A stretch of DNA of 64,000 nt from Phreatobacter sp. (lineage in GTDB: Bacteria > Pseudomonadota > Alphaproteobacteria > Rhizobiales > Phreatobacteraceae), in the NCBI RefSeq assembly GCF_030691135.1, contig NZ_JAUYFA010000085.1, positions 124,001 to 188,000 on the forward strand, read 5' to 3'. Of this stretch, positions 43,550 to 50,776 are shown in pieces. A program made the position numbers and the translations under genes. The notes below the pieces were generated by a model. The model made no database searches and was not told the DNA's origin. It saw only the letters and a list, made by a program, of their open reading frames with translations. Each line of letters starts with the position of its first letter. Position 1 is the stretch's first letter.

Positions 43550-44416
43550 ATGTCCGCAGCCGCAGCCGCAACGGGTGCCTCGCCCGTCCGTGATGCCGTC
43601 GAGTGGCGCCTCGCAGCGCCGCTCGGCCTCACCTATGTGGTGTTCTTCGCGGCGCCATTCCTCATCCTGCTCGGCATCAGCTTCTACGCCGATGCCGAGC
43701 AGACACGCCTGGGGTTCGACAGCTGGGTCAAGTTCTACACCGACGCCTTCTATCTCAAGGTCATCTTCGACACCCTGAAGCTCGGTGTCTTCGCCGTCGT
43801 CGCCACCACCATTCTCGCCTATCCGCTGGCGCTGGTGTTCCGGGCCTCGTCGTCGCGGATGCAGCGGGTGCTGATCTTCATCATCCTGATGCCGCTCCTG
43901 ACCTCGGTGGTCATCCGCACCTTCGCCTGGATCGTCATCCTCGCCCGCGAGGGCGTCATCAACCAGACCCTGATGGGGCTGGGTCTCACCGCGACGCCCC
44001 TCAACCTCCTGCAGACCGAGCTCGGCCTGGTCCTCGCCCTGACGCAGATCGAGATGCCGCTCATGCTGCTGCCGCTGCTGGCCATCATGAACCAGCTGGA
44101 CCAGAATCTCATCGACGCCTCCCGGGCGCTGGGAGCCTCGAAGTGGCGCACCTTCTTCCGGGTCATCCTGCCGCTCACCCTGCCGGGCTGGATCGCCGGG
44201 GCGACCCTCGTCTTCGCCTCCGCCACCACCGCCTTCATCTCGCAGTCGGTGATCGGCGGCGCGCGCCTCGTCTACCTGCCGGCGCTGATCTGGCAGCAGT
44301 CCATGGTGGTCTATAACTGGCCCTTCGCGGCGGTCGCTTCCCTCACCCTTCTCTTCACGGTGCTCACGGGCATCATGGCGCTGAGCTGGCTCGGCCGTTT
44401 CGCCAGGACGACCTGA
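43550..44416 (+). CDS. ABC transporter permease, PotB type
   Basis: The 288-residue inner-membrane protein has six hydrophobic segments and the binding-protein-dependent EAA motif as IDASRALGASKWRTFFRVILPLTLPG. It pairs with the next permease to form the channel. The gene follows the binding protein by 12 bp. Confidence 0.93.
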   Translation: MSAAAAATGASPVRDAVEWRLAAPLGLTYVVFFAAPFLILLGISFYADAEQTRLGFDSWVKFYTDAFYLKVIFDTLKLGVFAVVATTILAYPLALVFRASSSRMQRVLIFIILMPLLTSVVIRTFAWIVILAREGVINQTLMGLGLTATPLNLLQTELGLVLALTQIEMPLMLLPLLAIMNQLDQNLIDASRALGASKWRTFFRVILPLTLPGWIAGATLVFASATTAFISQSVIGGARLVYLPALIWQQSMVVYNWPFAAVASLTLLFTVLTGIMALSWLGRFARTT

Positions 44417-44424
44417 AGGCCCCC

Positions 44425-45246
44425 ATGTCGCAGCGCTCCACCCCCGCCGATATCTCCTTCAACCTGACAGTCGGGCTCATCGCCGGCATCGCTATCCTCA
44501 TCCTTGTGGCGCCCGTCCTCATCGTCATCGCCACCTCCTTCACCACGACCCAGGCCCTGAGGTTCCCCCCGCCGGGCCTGTCGCTGCGCTGGTATGGCGA
44601 GCTCTTCGACCCCGTCCGCTCGGCGCCCATCCACACCGCCGCGCTGAACAGCCTCTGGGTCGCCGGCTGGGCGACCGTGATCGGTTCGGTCCTCTCGGTC
44701 CTCGCCGCGCTCGCCATCACCCGCGTCAGCCGCCCCTCGGCGCGGGCGCTGGAGGCGAGCTTCCTGTCGCCGCTGGTGCTGCCGACCCTGTCCTACGGCC
44801 TCGCCGCGCTGATGTTCTTCTCCGTGCTCGGCATCCGCCCCTCGCTGAACCTGCTGATCGCCGGCCATCTGGTGGTCATCGCGCCCTTCGTCTTCCGCAC
44901 GACGCTGGCGAGCCTCACCCAGCTCGACCCGGCGCTGCTCGAGGCCTCCGCCAATCTCGGCGCCAGCCGGTTCTATTCCTTCCGCCGCATCACCCTGCCG
45001 CTGATCACGCCCGGCATCGCGGCCGGTGCCTTCCTCGCCTTCATCGCCTCCATGGACAACGTCCCGGTCTCGCTCTTCCTGTCGACGGCGCGCACCTCCA
45101 TGCTGCCCATCCGCATGTGGGGCATGATGGAATCCACCCTCGATGTCCGCATCGCGGCCATCGCCGGCGTCCTCATCGTCGCCATACTCCTGCTCATGGT
45201 GGTGATGGACCGGTTCACCGGTCTCACCCGCCGCGTGAGCGCCTGA
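44425..45246 (+). CDS. ABC transporter permease, PotC type
   Basis: The 273-residue permease has six hydrophobic segments and the EAA motif LEASANLGASRFYSFRRITLPLITPG. It is the partner of the preceding permease, from which it is separated by 8 bp. Confidence 0.93.
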   Translation: MSQRSTPADISFNLTVGLIAGIAILILVAPVLIVIATSFTTTQALRFPPPGLSLRWYGELFDPVRSAPIHTAALNSLWVAGWATVIGSVLSVLAALAITRVSRPSARALEASFLSPLVLPTLSYGLAALMFFSVLGIRPSLNLLIAGHLVVIAPFVFRTTLASLTQLDPALLEASANLGASRFYSFRRITLPLITPGIAAGAFLAFIASMDNVPVSLFLSTARTSMLPIRMWGMMESTLDVRIAAIAGVLIVAILLLMVVMDRFTGLTRRVSA

Positions 45247-45264
45247 TCTCGCTGGAGCCCCGTC

Positions 45265-46176
45265 ATGACCGTGCCCTATGACCGCGACCTGATCGGCTAC
45301 GGCGCCAACCCGCCGAACCCGCAATGGCCGGGCGGCGCCCGCATCGCCATCAATTTCGTCATGAACTACGAGGAGGGCTCCGAGCCCTCCGTCCAGGATG
45401 GCGAGGGCTATACCGAGACGGCGCTGACCGAATCGAGCAGCCTCAACATGCCGGTCAAGGGCCGCGACCTCGCCGGCGAGGGCATGTTCGCCTATGGCAG
45501 CCGCGTCGGCTTCTGGCGGCTGATGCGCCTCTTTCAGGAGCGCGGGCTGCCCATGACCGTCTTCGGCTGCGCGCTTGCCATCGAGCGCAACCCCGAGGCC
45601 GCCGCCGCCATCCGCGCGTCCGGCTTCGACGTCTGCTGCCACGGCTGGCGCTGGATCAAGCACTACGAGCTCGACGAGGCCGAGGAGCGCGAGCACATCC
45701 GCAAGGCTGTGGCATCCCTGAAAGCCACCGTCGGCGACCGCCCGCTCGGCTGGTACTGCCGCTACGGGCCCAGCGTGAACACCCGCAAGCTGGTCGTCGA
45801 GGAGGGCGGGTTCCTCTACGATTCCGACGCCTATGACGACGAACTGCCCTACTGGACGCAGGTCGACGGCAAGCCGCATCTCGTCGTGCCCTATTCCCTC
45901 GTCAACAATGACGGCAAGTTCGGCACCGGGTTCTTCGCCACCTCCGGCGATTATTTCGAATGGCACAAGGACGCCTTCGACATGCTCTATGCCGAGGGGC
46001 GCACCCAGCCGAAAATGATGTCGGTAGGCCTGCACATGCGCCTCATCGGCCATCCGGCCCGGGCGGCCGGCCTTGCCCGTTTCCTCGACTATGTGCAGTC
46101 CCACGAGGGTGTCTGGGTGACAAGACGCCTCGATATCGCGCAGCATTGGGCGAAGACCCATCCCTTCCAGGGCTGA
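45265..46176 (+). CDS. PuuE-type allantoinase/polysaccharide deacetylase
   Basis: The 303-residue protein closely follows PuuE allantoinase: YDRDLIGYGANPPNPQWPGGARIAI, NYEEGSEPSV, ESSSLNMPVKGRDLAGEGMFAYGSRVGFWRL, CHGWRWIKHYE and MMSVGLHMRLIGHPAR. PuuE opens the allantoin ring without a metal cofactor. Its place in a transporter operon suggests that the imported compound is hydrolysed by it. It is clearly paralogous to the divergent gene at 40028. Confidence 0.9.
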   Translation: MTVPYDRDLIGYGANPPNPQWPGGARIAINFVMNYEEGSEPSVQDGEGYTETALTESSSLNMPVKGRDLAGEGMFAYGSRVGFWRLMRLFQERGLPMTVFGCALAIERNPEAAAAIRASGFDVCCHGWRWIKHYELDEAEEREHIRKAVASLKATVGDRPLGWYCRYGPSVNTRKLVVEEGGFLYDSDAYDDELPYWTQVDGKPHLVVPYSLVNNDGKFGTGFFATSGDYFEWHKDAFDMLYAEGRTQPKMMSVGLHMRLIGHPARAAGLARFLDYVQSHEGVWVTRRLDIAQHWAKTHPFQG

Positions 46177-46200
46177 GGTCCGCGCCGCAGAGGAAACGTC

Positions 46201-47049
46201 ATGCCCCATGAGCTCAACGTCGCGCTCGGCGACCGGCATTACCGCGTCGAGCGGCCCTTCGGCTCATGGCCGGCCAATACCGGCTTCGTCACCGATGTGA
46301 CGGTGGACGGGCGCGGCCATGTCTTCGTCATGCTGCGCCACGACCCGCTGGTCCATCCCGCCGATCCGCGCGTCATCGAGCTTGACCCGGAAGGCCGCTA
46401 CATCGCCGGCTGGGGCGGCGAGGCCATCGCCGATTCGCACATGCTGACGGCGACGCCCTCGGGCCATCTCATCGCCGTCGACCGCGACATGCACGAGATC
46501 ATCTGGTTCACGACGGCGGGCGAGCGCGTCGGCCAGCTCGGTCAGCGTGGCCGGCCCTTCTCCCCCTTCAACCATCCCACCGACGTCTCCGTGGCGCCCT
46601 GGGGCGACATCTACGTCGCCGACGGCTATGGCGCAGCGCTCGTCCATCGCTTCTCGCCCAACGGCCAGCATGTGCAGAGCTGGGGCGGGCAGGGGTCGCA
46701 GGACGGCCAGTTCGTCTGGCCCCATTCGCTCTGGACCTTCGCCGACGGCCGGGTCGTCGTCATCGACCGCACCTGGAACCGGGTGCAGGTCTTCGACGGG
46801 GCGGGTCAGCACCTCGACACCTGGCACGACTTCTACCAGCCGGTCGGTATCTGGGGCGACGCCGAGGGCTGCGCCTATATCACCGACATGGTGCCGAGCC
46901 TGACCAAGATCGCACCCGACGGCACCCGTATCGGCCGCTGCCGGCCCATGCTCAACGGCGCCCACGGCCTCTACGGCACGCCCTCCGGCGACATTCTCCT
47001 CGCCGAGGGCAATCCCAGCCGCATCACACGGCTGAAACTGCTGGGCTGA
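46201..47049 (+). CDS. NHL-repeat beta-propeller protein
   Basis: The 282-residue protein is made of NHL-type repeats: FVTDVTVDGRGHVFV, FNHPTDVSVAPWGDIYVADG, FVWPHSLWTFADGRVVVIDR and YQPVGIWGDAEGCAYITD, probably a six-bladed propeller like peptidyl-alpha-hydroxyglycine alpha-amidating lyase. No signal peptide is visible, so it appears cytoplasmic. It is the last gene of the transporter operon. A lyase or lactonase-type role on the imported amide is possible but not shown. Confidence 0.82.
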   Translation: MPHELNVALGDRHYRVERPFGSWPANTGFVTDVTVDGRGHVFVMLRHDPLVHPADPRVIELDPEGRYIAGWGGEAIADSHMLTATPSGHLIAVDRDMHEIIWFTTAGERVGQLGQRGRPFSPFNHPTDVSVAPWGDIYVADGYGAALVHRFSPNGQHVQSWGGQGSQDGQFVWPHSLWTFADGRVVVIDRTWNRVQVFDGAGQHLDTWHDFYQPVGIWGDAEGCAYITDMVPSLTKIAPDGTRIGRCRPMLNGAHGLYGTPSGDILLAEGNPSRITRLKLLG

Positions 47050-47102
47050 CACGCCTTGCCTGTTGCCAAACGCACCACCCGGGGCTAAAAGCCAGCCCGA
47101 TT

Positions 47103-47178
47103 GCCGCCTTAGCTCAGCTGGTAGAGCACCTCATTCGTAATGAGGGGGTCGTAGGTTCGAATCCTATAGGCGGCACCA
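47103..47178 (+). tRNA. tRNA-Thr(CGT)
   Basis: A 76-nt cloverleaf with acceptor GCCGCCT/AGGCGGC, D-loop AGCTCAGCTGGTAGAGC, anticodon arm CCTCA-TTCGTAA-TGAGG giving anticodon CGT for the Thr codon ACG, T-arm with GGTTCGAATCC and an encoded CCA at 47176-47178. Confidence 0.97.
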
Positions 47179-47264
47179 CTCCTCCCGTCACCGTCAGACC
47201 CCCTCCATTGGCGCCGCGGGCGCTTCCGTCCGCGACCGCCGCACCCGGTTTTTCCGGCGGAGAG

Positions 47265-47289
47265 GGAACGCCAGGCTCTCCCGTTCGTT
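47265..47289 (+). promoter_or_regulatory. EcfG-type stress promoter
   Basis: GGAAC (47265-47269), 16 bases, CGTT (47286-47289), no mismatch, 75 bp before the ATG of the small gene at 47364. Confidence 0.75.
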
Positions 47290-47363
47290 GCATCCGCAGA
47301 CCCGGTGCGCGATCCGGCGCGCCGCGGCTCCTGCCGAGACCGCAAAGCCTGGAGGCTTCACCC

Positions 47364-47573
47364 ATGCCCACCGATTTGCCCGATACCAGCCCGCGTCCCG
47401 CATCGCCTGTCGTCGATGGCGGCCCCGTGCGGATGCCCGACCGCCAGGTCCAGATCGACAATGACGTGATCCTGCCGGAGGCGCGCCTCTTCGACGCGCC
47501 GGACGTGATCATGCCCGGCGACCGCGAAGGTGACGGTCGCGGGCCGCCGAATCCCATGCCGATCCTGCCCTGA
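47364..47573 (+). CDS. Small acidic Pro-rich protein, unknown function
   Basis: The 69-residue protein is rich in Pro and Asp (MPTDLPDTSPRPASP, DRQVQIDNDVILPEARLFDA, PPNPMPILP) and has no hydrophobic segment. GGAGG lies eight bases before the ATG and a perfect EcfG promoter lies upstream, which is the main reason to believe it. I do not recognise the family. Confidence 0.6.
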   Translation: MPTDLPDTSPRPASPVVDGGPVRMPDRQVQIDNDVILPEARLFDAPDVIMPGDREGDGRGPPNPMPILP

Positions 47574-47628
47574 CGATCCCGTCGACCGCATGAGGCCGCG
47601 ACGGTGTCGCGGCCTCTGCCGCCAGGCC

Positions 47629-48120
47629 TCAGGCCATCTTCACCTTGACGTTCTCGCCGAGATCGGGACGCGAGCCGGTCACCACCGCCGCCGCCATCTT
47701 GATCGCCGTCGCGAGCCGGCCCGAACCCTTCCACATTTCCGCATCGCCGGGGACGACCCGGACGAGGCGGATCGCCGGATCGTCCGGGCTGTCCCACCAG
47801 GCCTTGGCGAAGAATGACCAGAGCGACCGGATCTTGGCGCGATCGTTCGAGACGGTCGCCATGCCGGAGATCGAGGCATAGCGCTCGCTCTTCGGGTCGG
47901 CATAGGCGAGGCAGACATGGGGGTTCTTGAAGACTTCGTCGTCCTTGCGCCCCGCCACATCGGTCAGGAAATAGATGGCCCCCTCCTCGGCAAGGACATG
48001 GGTGGCCATGGGACGGGCGCGCATTTGCGGCGAGCCTTCGCGGGAGGTGACGAGCATTCCGATACGGACGGCTTCGACGAGGTCGAAGACGTCCTGCGGG
48101 GTGGCAACCGTGTCTGACAT
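47629..48120 (-). CDS. Pyridoxamine 5'-phosphate oxidase family stress protein
   Basis: The 163-residue flavin-binding split-barrel protein is of the general stress protein 26 type: MLVTSREGSPQMRARPMATH, AIYFLTDVAGRKDDEV and KNPHVCLAYADPKSERYASISG, and a C-terminal FFAKAWWDSPDDPAIRLVRV. Relatives bind FMN or F420. AGGAG lies six bases before the ATG. It stands between EcfG-controlled genes; I see only a poor EcfG-like site upstream (GGAACC then ACTT), so its regulation is unsettled. Confidence 0.88.
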   Translation of the reverse strand: MSDTVATPQDVFDLVEAVRIGMLVTSREGSPQMRARPMATHVLAEEGAIYFLTDVAGRKDDEVFKNPHVCLAYADPKSERYASISGMATVSNDRAKIRSLWSFFAKAWWDSPDDPAIRLVRVVPGDAEMWKGSGRLATAIKMAAAVVTGSRPDLGENVKVKMA

Positions 48121-48235
48121 TGCAAACTCCTGTTCGTCCCAAGGGGTCAGAGGGGAAGTGCTGGCGATGCGGAAGGTTCCCGCGCGGCGGACGAATGTGT
48201 CCGACGTTCCCAGGGCGACGCCGCGCCGAACGGGC

Positions 48236-48260
48236 GGAACCGTGCGCATCTCTGCAGGTT
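48236..48260 (+). promoter_or_regulatory. Near-consensus EcfG promoter, GGTT in -10
   Basis: GGAACC (48236-48241), 15 bases, GGTT (48257-48260). One mismatch. It lies about 28 bp before the ATG at 48288. Confidence 0.5.
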
Positions 48261-48287
48261 GATGGGATGACCCATGGAGGATCCCGC

Positions 48288-48632
48288 ATGTTTTCGTTCT
48301 TCGACAACCGCTCACCCACCCAACGCTTCGCCGACGAGGCGATGGAACAGCTGTCCTCCCTCGCCCGCCTGATCGGCCGCGAGGGCAGCCAGGTCCAGTC
48401 GGCGATGGAATCCGCGCCGGATCACATCCGCGCCGCTGCACGCGGCCTCGACCGCATGGGCATCGGCCCGCATGCCGCCGCCGTCGCCGGGCAGCAGGCG
48501 CTGAAGCATGTCAGCCGTCACCCCTCGTCGCTCATGCCGCTGATGATCGTCGGCGCCGCCATCGCCGTCGGCTACTGGCTCGCGCAGCCCGGCAGGACCG
48601 TGTCCGCTCCCCCTGCGAAAGGCGGAAGCTGA
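48288..48632 (+). CDS. Membrane-anchored stress protein, DUF883-like layout
   Basis: The 114-residue protein has an amphipathic helical front (RFADEAMEQLSSLARLIGRE) and one C-terminal hydrophobic segment (PSSLMPLMIVGAAIAVGYWL). The layout is like that of the YqjD-type proteins at 27517 and 48805, though the sequence is not obviously the same family. GGAGG lies seven bases before the ATG. Function unknown. Confidence 0.68.
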   Translation: MFSFFDNRSPTQRFADEAMEQLSSLARLIGREGSQVQSAMESAPDHIRAAARGLDRMGIGPHAAAVAGQQALKHVSRHPSSLMPLMIVGAAIAVGYWLAQPGRTVSAPPAKGGS

Positions 48633-48635
48633 TCC

Positions 48636-48657
48636 GACCGGACCCGACGGTCCGGTC
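48636..48657. terminator. Perfect 9-bp hairpin after the stop codon
   Basis: GACCGGACC (48636-48644) pairs with GGTCCGGTC (48649-48657) around CGAC, just after the stop of the gene at 48288. There is no U-tract. Confidence 0.5.
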
Positions 48658-48744
48658 AGATCAACGACGAGCTGCCCGGGGAAATTCCCTCGGCGGCTCC
48701 TTGCTTTGGCGGGTCGCCGACGATCGCGCCGGCAGGACGCCACA

Positions 48745-48773
48745 AAAAGGAGCGGCCCCGCAGGGCCGCTCCA
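48745..48773 (-). terminator. Intrinsic terminator for the 71-residue stress gene
   Basis: GGAGCGGCCC (48750-48759) pairs with GGGCCGCTCC (48764-48773). On the minus strand the stem is followed by TTTTT (complement of 48745-48749). Confidence 0.82.
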
Positions 48774-48804
48774 TCGGTAGGTCGTCCGGGTCGGGGGCGG
48801 TGCG

Positions 48805-49020
48805 TTAGCGGCGCATGCCGTAGAGAAATCCGACGAAAGCCGCCACCGCGAGCGCCTGGAAGGGCCGCGAGGTGATCTCGTCGCGCAGCATCTTCTGCAG
48901 GTCGCCGGCGCGGTTCGCCATGACTTCGGTATCCACGCCCGCAGCCTTGAGCTGCGTCTGCGCCGCGCTGGCGAAATCGGTCACGCTCGCGCCGGGGTTC
49001 ATCGTCTTGCCGTCAGCCAT
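48805..49020 (-). CDS. YqjD/DUF883-like small membrane-anchored protein
   Basis: The 71-residue protein has a helical front and a hydrophobic C-terminus (RPFQALAVAAFVGFLYGMRR). The block GVDTEVMANRAGDLQKMLRD matches GIDTDVMVNAAKDRASGLRQ of the protein at 27517, followed in both by a DE...RP...L..AA..GF tail. A good ribosome site (GGAGG about nine bases upstream), a perfect EcfG promoter and a strong terminator surround it. Confidence 0.78.
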   Translation of the reverse strand: MADGKTMNPGASVTDFASAAQTQLKAAGVDTEVMANRAGDLQKMLRDEITSRPFQALAVAAFVGFLYGMRR

Positions 49021-49051
49021 AAGGGGCCTCCTCCTGTTGCACTGATTGGGC

Positions 49052-49077
49052 AACGCATGGCGACCGGCAATCGTTCC
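49052..49077 (-). promoter_or_regulatory. EcfG-type stress promoter
   Basis: On the minus strand GGAAC (49077-49073), 17 bases, CGTT (49055-49052), no mismatch, about 32 bp before the ATG at 49020 and just after the stop of the amidase gene. Confidence 0.78.
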
Positions 49078-49084
49078 CCGATTC

Positions 49085-50557
49085 CTAGAGCGCGGTGACG
49101 TGATGGGCGGGCACCGCGCCGCCGTTCCACTGCCCGCCGAGCGCCCGCTCGACCTGCGCCGCCACCTGCAGCAGCAGGCCGTCGCCGGCCTGCCGCGTCT
49201 GCAGCTGGATGCCCATGGGAAGCCCGTTCGGCAGGTGGCCGAACGGGATGGACAGGCCGGGGATGCCGCACAGGTTGGACAGCGGCGTATAGGCGAAGAT
49301 CGCCCACAGATTGGCGAACCAGTCGTGGACCGACGGGTTCTCGCTCACCGTCAGATAGTCGCGCGTGCCGATGAGCGGCGTCGGCTTCGCCATGGTCGGC
49401 GTCAGGATGATGTCCCAGTCCTGGAAGAAGGCGCCGAAGCCGCGCGAGGCGGTGTTGAAGGCGAGCTGCATCCGCGTGCGCTCGGAATAGGTGGCGTCGA
49501 TGCCGGCGGCCCAGAGGCGCACGTTCATCGGTTCGACCTTGTCCTCCGGCGGCCGCGTCAGGCCCCGCGGCTCGAGCAGCAGGGCGATGGTCTGGGCGAA
49601 ATTGGTGATGTAGCAGGTCGTCTGCGCCGCGAAGGCTGCGGCCAGGTCGATGGGCGGCACGGCCCAGTCGACATGGTGGCCGAGGTCCTCGAGGAAGCGA
49701 CCTGCCCGTTCGAGCTCGGCGACGATCTCCGGGCTCGCCCGGTACGGTCCCCATTCGTGCGACATGGCGATGCGCAGCTTGCCGGGGTCGCGGCGGATCA
49801 GGTCGCCATAGGGCTCGTTGGCGCTCCAGTAGGGCATGAACTCGCCCGGCGCGCCGCCGCGGCAATGGTCGACGAAGGCCGCCGTGTCGCGCACCGAACG
49901 GGAGAGGCAGCCCTGCGAGGACACGACGCTGGCGAGGTCCGATCCGCCCGGAGCGATCGAGAAGACGCCGCGCGAAGGTTTCAGGCCGACGAGGCCGTTG
50001 ACCCCCGCCGGGATGCGGATCGAGCCGCCGCCGTCGGTGCCGTGCGAGATCGGTGTCGCCCCGGCCGCGACCATGGCGGCCGATCCGGCGGAGGAGCCGC
50101 AGGTCGTGTAGGCGGTGTCCCAAGGGTTGCGGGTGACGCAGAGCGTGTTCTCCGCCGAACTGCAGACGCCGAATTCCGGCGTTGTCGAGCGGCCGATGAT
50201 GTTGAGGCCGGCCTTGCGGATCTTCCCCGTGAGATGGCTGTCGGTGGTCGCGACATTCCCCTGCATCAGCAGCGAGCCCATCTCCTGCAGGCGCCCCTTC
50301 AGCGTCGGGCCGAGATCCTTCATCAGATAGGGCACGCCGGCGAAGACGCCGGCCGGGTCCATGCCGTCCTTCAGCGGGTCGGCGACGACGTCGTCGAAGA
50401 TCTCCACCACCGCATCGAGGGCCGGGTTGAGGCCGGCGACCGCGGCGCTGGTCTGGGCCGCGAGTTCGGTCGCGGTGACGTCGCCCTTCCGCACGCGCTC
50501 GGCGAGGGCGGTCGCATCGTGGCGGGCCCATTCGCTCCAGCTCATCGCCAATGTCAT
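49085..50557 (-). CDS. Amidase signature family enzyme
   Basis: The 490-residue amidase has the Ser-cisSer-Lys triad: Lys80 in PYLMKDLG, Ser155 in CGSSAGSAAM and Ser179 in GTDGGGSIRIPAG. The substrate is unknown; the protein resembles the large group of 6-aminohexanoate/indoleacetamide-type amidases. ATG at 50545 is an alternative start. It is not adjacent to the ureide-like operon, but could work with it. Confidence 0.92.
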   Translation of the reverse strand: MTLAMSWSEWARHDATALAERVRKGDVTATELAAQTSAAVAGLNPALDAVVEIFDDVVADPLKDGMDPAGVFAGVPYLMKDLGPTLKGRLQEMGSLLMQGNVATTDSHLTGKIRKAGLNIIGRSTTPEFGVCSSAENTLCVTRNPWDTAYTTCGSSAGSAAMVAAGATPISHGTDGGGSIRIPAGVNGLVGLKPSRGVFSIAPGGSDLASVVSSQGCLSRSVRDTAAFVDHCRGGAPGEFMPYWSANEPYGDLIRRDPGKLRIAMSHEWGPYRASPEIVAELERAGRFLEDLGHHVDWAVPPIDLAAAFAAQTTCYITNFAQTIALLLEPRGLTRPPEDKVEPMNVRLWAAGIDATYSERTRMQLAFNTASRGFGAFFQDWDIILTPTMAKPTPLIGTRDYLTVSENPSVHDWFANLWAIFAYTPLSNLCGIPGLSIPFGHLPNGLPMGIQLQTRQAGDGLLLQVAAQVERALGGQWNGGAVPAHHVTAL

Positions 50558-50776
50558 GTCGGTCTACCCTCGGTTGCGGTTCGGCTCAGAGATCCTGAAT
50601 CGACGCTCCGGCCCGGCAGGACCACCGCGCCTTCCGCATGGCCGCGATGCATTTGCGGGGTTCCGAACGCTCCGGGCGGCCCGCACGCCAGCCGTCGGTT
50701 AACTCCCCCTGCGTAAGGCCGACTTGCCTTGCCGTTCGGAAGGTCGAAGGATGGCGTCCTGTCCGGGAGGAGCCTC

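Noticed and set aside
44311-46239. 642-codon minus-strand frame opposite the permease and deacetylase genes
   Set aside because: It spans several real genes on the other strand and has no recognisable motif.
48155-48180. EcfG promoter for the pyridoxamine-oxidase-like gene
   Set aside because: GGAACC is present on the minus strand but the -10 reads ACTT, two mismatches from CGTT, so I do not list it as a promoter.
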